Of a DNA stretch of 8,207 bases, positions 1 through 6,991 are shown piece by piece (within the stretch, counting starts at the first letter, position 1; every line of letters starts with the position of its first letter). The stretch lies in the NCBI GenBank assembly GCA_029938515.1, contig JAOZUU010000104.1, positions 1 to 8,207 on the forward strand. Reading direction: 5' to 3'. Position numbers and translations under genes: made by a program. The notes beneath the pieces are model-generated. The model had not been told where the DNA came from. It saw nothing but the letters and a program-made list of their open reading frames with translations, and did not search any database. This stretch comes from Desulfobacterales bacterium. Lineage in GTDB: Bacteria > Desulfobacterota > Desulfobacteria > Desulfobacterales > QNYZ01.

Positions 1-215
1 TCGCGGAATACTGTAATGACGATAATTTTGATCGGACCCTTTTCTTTATCGATCTGTATAAACCGTTTCCGGATATCTACTGGTTTTTATGGAGTCTGAT
101 CCAGCTGAATATATCCAAGATTACCTTCGACTATTATAGCTACGGCAAAGAAAAGTATGAAAATGCCTTGAAAAATCTGACGTTCATCCGGGAAGCCTAC
201 GGCGTTGCCGTTTAA
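1..215 (+). CDS. Choline/ethanolamine kinase family protein, C-terminal fragment
   Basis: This is the last 70 residues of a gene that begins before the window; the reading frame starts at base 3 and stops with TAA at 213-215. The visible protein has NDDNFDR (residues 5-11), YWFLWSLIQ (26-34) and FDYYSYGKEKYENALKNL (42-59). This is the typical end of the choline/ethanolamine kinase (LicA-like, APH-fold) family, where the FLWSLIQ helix is followed by a [D/Y]YG..[R/K]Y..A segment. Family members phosphorylate choline or a related amino-alcohol in the cytoplasm for phospholipid or surface-glycan decoration. The ATP-binding and catalytic regions lie outside the window, so the substrate and intactness cannot be judged. 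It is separated from the next gene by 493 bases and is probably not in the same transcript. I see no clear terminator after it. Confidence 0.75.
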   Translation, partial: AEYCNDDNFDRTLFFIDLYKPFPDIYWFLWSLIQLNISKITFDYYSYGKEKYENALKNLTFIREAYGVAV

Positions 216-535
216 TACAGACCTCGTAAACGAAACAATCTGTTGATTACACACATAATGATACCAAAATTGGATACAATGCGACCTGAGCGGTGAGTCG
301 TGAGTATTGAGAAAAAAAACTTCTCAATAACTGGCGGTACGAAAATTCATGTAGGATCAAGCTCGCTCCTGCAATAAATGATCGTCACTTATTGAGAACA
401 TCCTGATAAATGTGTTAACTTGTTGTTTCTTCTCTCAATCCTAAATACGCACATCTCATAACTCTTTCCTTGGTCAATTCAGCCCAACAAAATATAGCCG
501 GATGCCAAATTATAACGCGAGTGTTAATTTTTGGT
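216..535. other. AT-rich intergenic stretch without a supportable gene
   Basis: No convincing coding sequence lies between the kinase fragment and the promoter region. The stretch is rich in A and T and carries a small cluster of short inverted and direct repeats (listed separately). A 63-codon open frame starting at 502 overlaps the promoter and operator, has no ribosome binding site and a composition unlike protein, so I do not call it. Confidence 0.6.
293..398. repeat. Cluster of short repeats: TATTGAGAA hairpin plus REP-like element
   Basis: TATTGAGAA occurs at 305-313, as its exact reverse complement TTCTCAATA at 321-329 (9-bp stem, 7-nt loop), and again in direct orientation at 390-398. 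A shorter CTCAAT copy is at 434-439. A tandem 7-mer, GTGAGTC/GTGAGTA, sits at 293-306. Between the TATTGAGAA copies, TGTAGGA (350-356) faces TCCTGCA (367-373), forming a 7-bp stem with one G-T pair. That element resembles the small REP palindromes found between genes in many proteobacteria. The hairpin has no T-run after it, so it is not an intrinsic terminator. Whether this is a dispersed family in the genome cannot be seen from one window. Confidence 0.5.
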
Positions 536-552
536 TTGACAACCGATTTTTG

Positions 553-581
553 TTGACAAGGGGCGTTTGCCCGATTATTTT
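553..581 (+). promoter_or_regulatory. Sigma-70-like promoter for the transketolase operon
   Basis: A perfect -35 hexamer TTGACA (553-558) is followed after exactly 17 bases by TATTTT (576-581), a 4/6 match to the -10 consensus. Transcription would start near 588, giving an untranslated leader of about 120 bases before the ATG at 709. A second perfect TTGACA lies 17 bases upstream (536-541) but has no good -10 at the right distance. An alternative -10, TATACT, is at 603-608 but lacks a good -35. The call is by pattern only. Confidence 0.6.
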
Positions 582-586
582 AGTTC

Positions 587-604
587 TATATGTCTATACA
601 TATA
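587..604. promoter_or_regulatory. Palindromic operator, probable GntR (HutC/FarR-type) binding site
   Basis: These 18 bases read TATATGTCTATACATATA, symmetric at 16 of 18 positions; only the pair 594/597 breaks the symmetry. The core GTCTATAC (592-599) fits GTnTAnAC, the operator pattern known for HutC/FarR-subfamily GntR repressors such as NagR/DasR and HutC. It covers the predicted start of transcription, the expected place for a repressor to block the promoter. A second half-site, ATAGACA (610-616), makes a wider dyad with TGTCTAT (591-597). The likely ligand-responsive binder is the GntR protein encoded at 2686-3438, which would repress its own operon. Confidence 0.65.
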
Positions 605-708
605 TACTAATAGACAAGAGAAATGAAAATGGTGGCTTCCCGGATGTGATGAATAAAAAAACCAACCCGGGGGTAAACGGAATAATTTGGTAAAGCTGGA
701 GCGAGAAA

Positions 709-2604
709 ATGAAATTCCCGATCGATCTGAATGTATTCAAAACACTGAAATTTTCCACGTCCCAGAGCGAACTCACTGATGAGCAAGCGGTGCAGTTGAA
801 GGCAAATATCGACGTCGTCCGTGACAGCATCATCTTTTTTACCGCTTATGCCAACACCAAGGGCCTGGGTGGGCATACGGGCGGTGCCTATGACATTGTT
901 CCGGAACTTTTAATAATCGACGCTTTCATAAAAGGCAGCGATACGATTTATCCCGTATTTTTTGACGAAGCCGGCCATCGCGTCGCCATCCAATATATGA
1001 TGGCGGTGATAAATGGCTACAAGCCGCCTGAAGCGTTGCTGCACTATCGCGAATTCGAAAGCGGTCTTTACGGCCATCCCGAACGAGATGACGACCAGGG
1101 GGTATTTTTCAGCTCCGGCCGGTTGGGTCACATGTGGAGCCATGTCAATGGGGTGGCCTCGGCCAATCCGGATAAAACCGTGGTTATGTTCGGCAGCGAC
1201 GGCTCCCAGCAGGAAGGCGGCGATGCGGAAGCCGCCCGGTACGCCGTTGCGCAGCAGCTTAACGTCAAGCTGCTCATCGACGATAATGATGTGACCATCG
1301 CCGGGCATCCCAGCGACTATTTGAAAGGGTTTTCCGTCGAGGGGACGCTCAAGGGCCATGGCTTACAGGTGGACACCGGCAACGGCGAAGACCTGCCGGT
1401 TTTGTACCAACGGATTCAAAAAGCACTGATCGCCGACGGGCCGGTAGCGTTGATCAATAAACGCAAGATGGCCGTGGGCGTTCCGGGAATCGAAGGAATT
1501 CCCAAGGGCCACGATGTCATTCCCGTTGATTTTGCCATCACCTATCTAAAGGGAAAGGGACAGCAGGCGGCGGTAACGGTTCTGGAATCTTCAGCTAAAG
1601 AAACATCCACCGTCACATATCTTGGCAGCACCAAGGACAAGGCAAAAAACAGGGACAATTTCGGAAAATTTGTTTGCGATATCCTGGCCGGGATGCCGGA
1701 TCGAAAATCGAGGGTACTTGTGGTGGATTCGGATCTGGAGGGCTCCTGCGGGCTGCACCATATCCGCAAAACCTATCCCGAGGTCTACGTGACTGCCGGG
1801 ATCATGGAACGGAACAACTTCTCCGTGGCCGCCGGATTCGGGGCGGAAAAAGGCAAGCAGGGAATATTCGGAACCTTTTCAGCGTTTTTAGAGATGGTGG
1901 CCTCCGAAATTACCATGGCCCGTCTGAACCAGGCCAATGTGCTGGCCCATTTTTCCCACGCCGGTGTGGATGACATGGCGGATAACACCTGTCATTTCGG
2001 TATCAATAATTTTTTCGCCGACAACGGCCTGCCGGAAAACGACAACACCCGTTTGTACTTCCCGGCGGATTCCAACCAGATGCGTGCGATTCTCGGAACC
2101 GTTTTCAATGACGAGGGGCTTCGGTTTGTTTTTTCTACCCGATCCGCGACCCCTTTCATCCTGAATGAAGACGGGGAGGCGCGCTTCGCCGGCAGCTATG
2201 AATTCGTACCCGGCACGGATGAGGTCATTCGTGAAGGGGATCAGGGCGTTATCGTCTCTTACGGCGAAATGCTGTACCGCTGTCTCGACGTGGTGGAACA
2301 GCTGCGGGCCGACGGCATCCGTGTGGGGCTGATTAATAAGCCGACTTTGAACGTGGTTGATGAAGTGATGATGAAACAGCTGATGGGAAGTGGGTTCGTT
2401 TTAGTGGTGGAAACCCAAAACATCAAGACGGGTCTCGGCGCCCGGTTCGGCACCTGGCTGCTGGAAAGGGGATTTAAAGCGCGCTATGCCCGGATGGGGT
2501 CGTCCAAAGAGGGGCGCGGCGGTCTGGGTGAGCAGATCCCTTACCAGGGACTGGGGACGGATAGTATCCGGGAAAAAATTATGGGCCTCCTGGACAACAA
2601 GTAG
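709..2604 (+). CDS. Transketolase-family protein, divergent single-chain form
   Basis: The 631-residue protein carries all three transketolase regions: the ThDP-binding domain (about 30-280), the pyrimidine-binding domain (about 315-480) and the C-terminal domain (about 505-625). Key signs are GGHTGG (54-59) with His56, SDG (163-165) with Asp164 as Mg ligand, DDN (191-193) closing the ThDP motif 29 residues later, and GIMERNN (364-370) with Glu367 as the cofactor-activating glutamate. The reaction expected is transfer of a two-carbon ketol unit between sugar phosphates in the cytoplasm. GGAG at 698-701 stands 7 bases before ATG 709. At 631 residues it is slightly shorter than TktA (about 660). 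Its sequence around the usual sugar-binding loops (FFDEAGH at 84-90, FSSGRLGHMWSH at 134-145) is unlike ordinary TktA/TktB, so the true substrate may be a different ketose or 2-oxo acid. First gene of the operon. Confidence 0.88.
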   Translation: MKFPIDLNVFKTLKFSTSQSELTDEQAVQLKANIDVVRDSIIFFTAYANTKGLGGHTGGAYDIVPELLIIDAFIKGSDTIYPVFFDEAGHRVAIQYMMAVINGYKPPEALLHYREFESGLYGHPERDDDQGVFFSSGRLGHMWSHVNGVASANPDKTVVMFGSDGSQQEGGDAEAARYAVAQQLNVKLLIDDNDVTIAGHPSDYLKGFSVEGTLKGHGLQVDTGNGEDLPVLYQRIQKALIADGPVALINKRKMAVGVPGIEGIPKGHDVIPVDFAITYLKGKGQQAAVTVLESSAKETSTVTYLGSTKDKAKNRDNFGKFVCDILAGMPDRKSRVLVVDSDLEGSCGLHHIRKTYPEVYVTAGIMERNNFSVAAGFGAEKGKQGIFGTFSAFLEMVASEITMARLNQANVLAHFSHAGVDDMADNTCHFGINNFFADNGLPENDNTRLYFPADSNQMRAILGTVFNDEGLRFVFSTRSATPFILNEDGEARFAGSYEFVPGTDEVIREGDQGVIVSYGEMLYRCLDVVEQLRADGIRVGLINKPTLNVVDEVMMKQLMGSGFVLVVETQNIKTGLGARFGTWLLERGFKARYARMGSSKEGRGGLGEQIPYQGLGTDSIREKIMGLLDNK

Positions 2605-2608
2605 TCCG

Positions 2609-2632
2609 CGGGGCGTCCCAATGCACGCTCCG
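2609..2632 (+). other. Hairpin between transketolase and regulator genes
   Basis: CGGGGCGT (2609-2616) can pair with ACGCTCCG (2625-2632), giving an 8-bp GC-rich stem with one G-T pair and an 8-base loop, just after the transketolase stop codon. No T-run follows, so it is not an intrinsic terminator. It could stabilise the 3' end of a processed transketolase message or lower expression of the downstream regulator. Prediction only. Confidence 0.35.
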
Positions 2633-2685
2633 GCATAACCAACAGATTTTATACAACCATGAAGGTCATTGAAAAAGTGTGAACA

Positions 2686-3438
2686 TTGAAAATCGTCGAC
2701 CCTAATAACCCAATCCCCAAATATCTTCAAATCAGTGCGTGGCTGCGGGAATCAATCCTGATGGGAAGATACAAAACCGGTGAAAAGCTTCCCTCTGAAA
2801 TCGAGCTGGCCGATATGTGTGGCGTTAACCGCAATACGCTGAGACAGGCGATCGGTGAATTGGCCGCCCAGGAAATGCTGCAAAAAGTCAAGGGACTGGG
2901 GACCTTTGTCACCGCCTCGGAACCGGTGGCCCTGAAGCACAAGTTAAACCGAATTTCCAGTTTCAGTCAGGAATTGCACCAGGCAGGTATTCGTGAAAAC
3001 ACACGGCTTCTAGGAAAAGGTTACGAAACTCCGCTAAAGCACGTGACCCAGAGCCTGGCGCTGAATCCCGACAACATGGTGATCGCCATTCGTCGCCTGC
3101 GAACCGGTGACGACGTTCCCCTGATCTACGAGGAAACCTACCTGCCGGTGGATCTTTTTGACGGTATTCTGGAGATGGATTTGACCGGCTCCTTGTACAA
3201 GATTTTCACCGAGAATTTCAGCATTGCGCTGGCCCGGTGCGAACAAACCATCAAGGCCGTCAGCTTGAACAAAAAGGTGGCCGCGCTCCTTGGAATCAAA
3301 ACAAACGCCGCCGCCCTATATATGGAAAGTGTGACTTACAACGATCGAAACATACCCGTTGAAGTGCTCTGTTGTTACTTCAGAGGGGACAAATACGCTT
3401 TTGAAGTCGAACTGGGGCAGTACCATCTGACCCAGTGA
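2686..3438 (+). CDS. GntR-family transcriptional regulator, HutC/FarR type with UTRA domain
   Basis: This 250-residue DNA-binding repressor-type protein has an N-terminal winged helix (about 9-76): PKYLQISAWLRESI (11-24), G-KLPSE at 32-38, the recognition helix VNRNTLRQAI (47-56) and the wing KGLGTFV (69-75). The C-terminal UTRA ligand-binding domain (about 88-242) shows RRLRTGDDVPLIYEETYLP (136-154) and YNDRNIPVEV...YFRGDKYAFE (218-240). The start is TTG at 2686: an in-frame stop at 2680-2682 rules out anything earlier, and the next Met (residue 26) would cut the first helix. No good Shine-Dalgarno precedes the TTG, suggesting weak translation, which suits a repressor. It lies inside the operon and probably binds the palindrome at 587-604. 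The effector is unknown; UTRA domains bind small molecules such as sugar phosphates or amino-acid derivatives. Confidence 0.9.
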   Translation: MKIVDPNNPIPKYLQISAWLRESILMGRYKTGEKLPSEIELADMCGVNRNTLRQAIGELAAQEMLQKVKGLGTFVTASEPVALKHKLNRISSFSQELHQAGIRENTRLLGKGYETPLKHVTQSLALNPDNMVIAIRRLRTGDDVPLIYEETYLPVDLFDGILEMDLTGSLYKIFTENFSIALARCEQTIKAVSLNKKVAALLGIKTNAAALYMESVTYNDRNIPVEVLCCYFRGDKYAFEVELGQYHLTQ

Positions 3439-3473
3439 TGGAACCCGTAAAAACCGGTAAAAGGAGAAAACCA

Positions 3474-4673
3474 ATGGAAAAAAAGAACCTGCTTGAAAAA
3501 TTAGTTGAAGTCAGCCCCGGAATGGAAATCTGGTGGGATTCGTCTCCCGTGATTTTTGATAACTGGTGCCGTAAATTGCTCGACAAGGCCGCACCGGAAA
3601 ACCGGCCGATCATACAGGGCCAAATTGACCGCATGTATGATCCAAACGCACCGGAAACCCAGTTGTTCCGGGGTGTAACCACCAATCCCCCGCTTTCATT
3701 ACAGGCCATCCAGGATGACCCGTCTTATTGGGAGGGAGTTGCCAAAACCATCATCGCCGAAAACTTCGGCATCGACACGGAAACCTTATTCTGGCTGCTA
3801 TACAAGCAGGTGGTCAAGCGCGGATCGGATATGTACCTGCCGTTGTTTGAAAAAACCGGGTACAAGGAGGGATTCCTTTCGGGTCAGGTGGATCCCCGCA
3901 GCGTCTTCGACAAAGATGCCATGCTCAAGCAGGCCCTTGAGCTGGCCGACATCAATCCCAATGTCATGATCAAGGTACCCGGCTCCGGGGAAGGGTACGA
4001 GGTGATCGAAGAGCTCACCGCCAGAGGGATTTCAACCAACAATACTTTGACATTCATTTTGCCCCAGCTGGTGGATTGTGCCCGGACTGTTGAGAAAGGA
4101 CTGGAAAGGGCCAAGGCAGATAATGTGGATCTAAGCCGGTGGCGTTCGGTGATCACGCATATGGAATCCAGATACGGGGATCTGGGGGGATTGCGGGATT
4201 TTGCCGCGGAAGAGGGCGTTGAATTGACCGAAGGGGACGTTCGGCAGGCGGAGCTGGCTATTTTCAAAAAAGCATACAGATATCTGGAAGACAACAATCT
4301 GCCCAGCAAAATGCTGTCCTGCTCCTTGCGGTTCGGTCCCACCGTCAATGGCGACACCCGGATCTGGCATCTGGAAGAAAAAACCGGGGCGGCCGTGGTT
4401 GTCACCTGCCCGCCAACGTTTATCGACCAGGTGATCAATTTTGAGGGAGCCAACAACATCGTTTTTGAAAAAGACCGGATTCATGCGGATATTCCCTCGG
4501 ATGTCATGGATAAATTGATGCGTATTCCCTATTTCGAAAGAGCGTATGCCGTGGACGGGTACAGTCGGGATGAGTACAACACCCATCCGGCCCTGCAGCG
4601 GACGGCTGAACAGTTTTCCAAGGCCACCGAGGAAATGGTGGCTTTTGCCGGCAAAAGCCTTGGCGTTGCCTGA
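3474..4673 (+). CDS. Transaldolase family protein, long form
   Basis: A 399-residue (beta/alpha)8 aldolase of the transaldolase family, expected to move a three-carbon dihydroxyacetone unit between sugar phosphates through a Schiff base. The sequence shows WWDSSP (20-25) with the strand-1 Asp22, GVTTNPPLS (67-75), SGQVDPRSVFD (136-146), VMIKVPGSGEG (164-174) with Lys167 as the Schiff-base lysine, GISTNNTLTF (185-194), HMESRYGDL (229-237) and SCSLRFG (282-288), in the normal family order. It is longer than TalB (about 316) and much longer than TalC/FSA (about 220), with extra sequence around 40-65 and 100-135. Start: AAGGAG (3461-3466) lies 7 bases before ATG 3474. An in-frame GTG at 3435 overlapping the regulator stop would add 13 residues but lacks a ribosome site. 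Its place after a transketolase suggests the two act in one sugar-phosphate pathway; the exact substrate is unknown. Confidence 0.87.
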   Translation: MEKKNLLEKLVEVSPGMEIWWDSSPVIFDNWCRKLLDKAAPENRPIIQGQIDRMYDPNAPETQLFRGVTTNPPLSLQAIQDDPSYWEGVAKTIIAENFGIDTETLFWLLYKQVVKRGSDMYLPLFEKTGYKEGFLSGQVDPRSVFDKDAMLKQALELADINPNVMIKVPGSGEGYEVIEELTARGISTNNTLTFILPQLVDCARTVEKGLERAKADNVDLSRWRSVITHMESRYGDLGGLRDFAAEEGVELTEGDVRQAELAIFKKAYRYLEDNNLPSKMLSCSLRFGPTVNGDTRIWHLEEKTGAAVVVTCPPTFIDQVINFEGANNIVFEKDRIHADIPSDVMDKLMRIPYFERAYAVDGYSRDEYNTHPALQRTAEQFSKATEEMVAFAGKSLGVA

Positions 4674-4710
4674 AATTGATCGCAAAACTCCTTAAAAGAA
4701 AGGTGGTATT

Positions 4711-5823
4711 ATGCAAATCGGTGTTTTAAAGGAAATAAAGGTAAAAGAGAACCGGGTGGCCATGACGCCGGCCGGCGTAGAGCAGATGGTTGCCCTCGGG
4801 CACAAGGTCAACATTGAAACCACGGCGGGCGAGGGCTCCGGTTTTACCGATGAGACCTATGTCAACGCGGGCGCTAAAATCATCGCGACCCCCAAGGAAA
4901 TTTACGACTCGTGCGAAATGGTGATGAAGGTCAAGGAACCGCTGCCGGTGGAATACGACCTGATTCGCGAGGGACAGATCGTATTTACCTATTTTCATTT
5001 TGCGGCCGCCGAAGAATTGACCCGGGCCATTATTGCCAGTAAATCCATTGCCATTGCTTATGAAACCGTGGAAACGGCAAATGGCTCTTTGCCCCTTTTA
5101 ACGCCCATGAGCGAAGTGGCCGGCCGGATGGCGATCCAGGAGGGCGCCAAATATCTTGAAAAAACATACGGTGGCAAAGGGGTTCTGCTGAGCGGCGTGC
5201 CGGGCGTCAACCCGGGAACCGTGGTGGTCATCGGCGGTGGCATCGTCGGAACCAACGCCGCCAAGATGGCATGCGGCCTGGGAGCCAAGGTCTACTTGCT
5301 GGACACCGACCTTGAACGGCTGCGGTACCTTTCCGATGTGATGCCTAAAAACTGTTTTGAGCTCATGTCAAATCCGGCGACTATCAGAAAATTGCTGCCG
5401 GAAGCCGACCTGGTTATCGGTGCCGTGCTGATTCCCGGCGCCATGGCGCCAAGGCTGGTTACCCGCGATATGCTGGGTCTCATGAAGAAGGGATCGGTCA
5501 TTGTGGACGTGGCCATCGACCAGGGGGGATGTGTCGAAACGGCCAAACCCACGACGCATGACGATCCCATTTACGAAGTGGACGGTATTGTCCACTATTG
5601 CGTCGCCAACATGCCGGGCGCGGTCTCCATGACCTCAACCCTTGCCCTGACTAACGCCACGTTACCCTATGCGCTTATTCTGGCGGATAAGGGATACAAG
5701 ATCGGGGCCCAAGAGTATCCTGATCTGGCCAAGGGGATCAACATTATCAACGGCCAGGTTACTTACAAAGGTGTTTCCGATGCTTTCGACCTGGAATATA
5801 AACCCCTGGACTCGGTGCTGTAA
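4711..5823 (+). CDS. ald: Alanine dehydrogenase (NAD-dependent)
   Basis: Interconverts L-alanine and pyruvate plus ammonia with NAD(H) in the cytoplasm. The 370-residue length and start [20 protein letters not shown] match the family closely. Known catalytic and substrate residues fall at the standard numbers: Arg15, Lys75 (in VMKVKEP, 71-77), His96 (in YFHFAA, 94-99) and Asp270 (in VDVAIDQGG, 265-273). The Rossmann glycine motif is [10 protein letters not shown] (175-184), and Asp198 at the end of LLD gives NAD rather than NADP preference. A strong ribosome site, AGGTGG (4701-4706), stands 4 bases before the ATG, and the gene is 37 bases after the transaldolase, consistent with one transcript. 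In the operon it could make L-Ala for the aminotransferases or for the alanine racemase downstream, or regenerate pyruvate as amino acceptor and release ammonia. The direction cannot be read from sequence. Confidence 0.96.
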   Translation: MQIGVLKEIKVKENRVAMTPAGVEQMVALGHKVNIETTAGEGSGFTDETYVNAGAKIIATPKEIYDSCEMVMKVKEPLPVEYDLIREGQIVFTYFHFAAAEELTRAIIASKSIAIAYETVETANGSLPLLTPMSEVAGRMAIQEGAKYLEKTYGGKGVLLSGVPGVNPGTVVVIGGGIVGTNAAKMACGLGAKVYLLDTDLERLRYLSDVMPKNCFELMSNPATIRKLLPEADLVIGAVLIPGAMAPRLVTRDMLGLMKKGSVIVDVAIDQGGCVETAKPTTHDDPIYEVDGIVHYCVANMPGAVSMTSTLALTNATLPYALILADKGYKIGAQEYPDLAKGINIINGQVTYKGVSDAFDLEYKPLDSVL

Positions 5824-5878
5824 TGTGTCAAATCAATGGTTAACTCATGGACAATTTTAAACAATTTGGGAGGAAAAA

Positions 5879-6967
5879 ATGGCGAAAGAACTTAAAGAGT
5901 GGATCGTCCCCTGGCTGTACACCGCCAGAGAGTACAATGTCGGTATTTTAGACCAGGCAATGGACAACCCGGATAATGCCCGTTTGATGCTCAATGAAAA
6001 CCCTATCCCGCCCTCGGAAAAGGTCATAGAGGCGGTAGCGGAATCCCTTCGACACGGCAACTGGTATCCGGACAGTTTTTTAAGACTGAGAACCAAAATC
6101 GGCAAAATGTACGGCTTGGGCCCGGACAATGTCACCCTGTGTAACGGCTCTTCGGATACCATCGACGCCATGATGCGGGTGTTTCTGCAGCCGGGTGATG
6201 AGTTCATGCTGTCCACGCCGACCTTTGAACTGTTCCCGCCCCGGGCCGAGCTTTGCCAGGGCAAGGTCGTTCAAATTCCGGTCAGGGAAGATGATTTACA
6301 GTACGATGTGGACGCGATGCTCAATGCCATCAACGATCGGACGAAATTGATCCTGATCATCAACCCCAACAATCCCACCGGCGTCTTTATCGAAGATGAT
6401 GATCTCATTCGATTCTGCGAAACGGGTGTTCCCCTTTGCGTGGATGAAGCCTACCTGGATTACAATCTGGACAGACCTTCAAAAGTATCCCTGTTCAAAA
6501 AATATCCCCAGGTGTTTCTTTCGGTGACTTTTTCCAAAGCTTATGGATTTGCCGGTGTCCGCTTCGGGTTTGTATTGGGCACCGAAGAAATGATTGCCGC
6601 CTTCAACCGCATGTTTCTGCCCTGGAACGTGAGCCGGATGTCCGCGGCAGCGGCCGAAGCGATCATCGACAACCCGGGTGAGGTTAAATCGAAGGTTGAA
6701 CACAACAACAAGTGGATGGCCATTTTTACGGAAGAACTGAAAAAATTGGGGCTTAAACCGTATCCGGCCAATGGCAATTATATGTTGATCGATGGCACCA
6801 TGACCGGCAAAACCACCGAGGAGATCCTCAAGGCCGCCCTTGACGATAATATCTATCTGAAAAAAATTGGCGAAATTCACGGCAAAAGCGGTTATTTCCG
6901 TGTAACGCCGGGCAAGGATGAAGAAAATGAACGCTTCCTGAAATTCATCCGGGCCTACTTCGGATAA
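5879..6967 (+). CDS. Histidinol-phosphate aminotransferase-like PLP enzyme (class I/II)
   Basis: A 362-residue fold-type I aminotransferase closest in pattern to HisC. Visible are MLNENPIPPS (37-46), NWYPDSFLRLR (61-71), GSSDTID (90-96) for phosphate binding, NPNNPTG (162-168), DEAYLDY (189-195) with PLP-contacting Asp189 and Tyr192, TFSKAYGFAGVRFGF (217-231) with the Schiff-base Lys220 and Arg228, and FRVTPG (340-345) with the substrate-carboxylate Arg341. The ribosome site GGGAGG (5868-5873) is 5 bases from ATG. No histidine-biosynthesis gene is nearby, so hisC is not assigned. Neighbouring alanine dehydrogenase suggests an amino-acid or amino-sugar transaminase working with Ala/pyruvate or Glu. 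A decarboxylase of the CobD type is possible from the fold but less likely. The stop codon lies inside a small hairpin (6966-6984), followed by a strong terminator. Confidence 0.85.
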   Translation: MAKELKEWIVPWLYTAREYNVGILDQAMDNPDNARLMLNENPIPPSEKVIEAVAESLRHGNWYPDSFLRLRTKIGKMYGLGPDNVTLCNGSSDTIDAMMRVFLQPGDEFMLSTPTFELFPPRAELCQGKVVQIPVREDDLQYDVDAMLNAINDRTKLILIINPNNPTGVFIEDDDLIRFCETGVPLCVDEAYLDYNLDRPSKVSLFKKYPQVFLSVTFSKAYGFAGVRFGFVLGTEEMIAAFNRMFLPWNVSRMSAAAAEAIIDNPGEVKSKVEHNNKWMAIFTEELKKLGLKPYPANGNYMLIDGTMTGKTTEEILKAALDDNIYLKKIGEIHGKSGYFRVTPGKDEENERFLKFIRAYFG

Positions 6968-6984
6968 AATCGTAAAACGATTTT
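6966..6984 (+). other. Small hairpin overlapping the aminotransferase stop codon
   Basis: AAAATCGT (6966-6973) pairs perfectly with ACGATTTT (6977-6984) around a 3-base loop, starting within the TAA at 6965-6967. It is AT-rich and sits directly before the main terminator, so it may help 3'-end formation or be incidental. Confidence 0.4.
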
Positions 6985-6985
6985 A

Positions 6986-6991
6986 TATAAT
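6986..6991 (+). promoter_or_regulatory. Possible -10 box for the class IV aminotransferase-alanine racemase unit
   Basis: A perfect TATAAT lies at 6986-6991, but nothing resembling TTGACA is found 16-18 bases upstream (GATAAA at 6963-6968). If used, transcription would start near 6998, inside the left arm of the terminator, so these transcripts would lack most of that arm and escape termination. Weak without a -35; an A/T-rich chance match is quite possible. Confidence 0.3.

Noticed and set aside
217..243. ACAGA/TCTGT inverted repeat after the kinase fragment as a terminator
   Set aside because: The stem is only 5 bp with a 17-base loop and no T-run.
587..616. Palindrome in the leader as a riboswitch or attenuator
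   Set aside because: The arms are A/T-rich with no T-run or layered stems; the position at the transcription start and the presence of a cognate regulator fit a DNA operator better.
502..693. 63-codon open frame upstream of the transketolase
   Set aside because: It runs across the predicted promoter and operator, has no Shine-Dalgarno sequence and no recognisable protein pattern.
2647..2654. TTTTATAC before the regulator gene as a second GntR operator
   Set aside because: It matches GTnTAnAC at five of six fixed positions but has no flanking symmetry, and such AT-rich matches arise easily by chance.
3435..3473. Upstream GTG/ATG starts for the transaldolase overlapping the regulator stop
   Set aside because: ATG 3474 has AAGGAG at ideal spacing, and the 13 extra residues (MMEPVKTGKRRKP) are not family-like; the first starts have no ribosome site.
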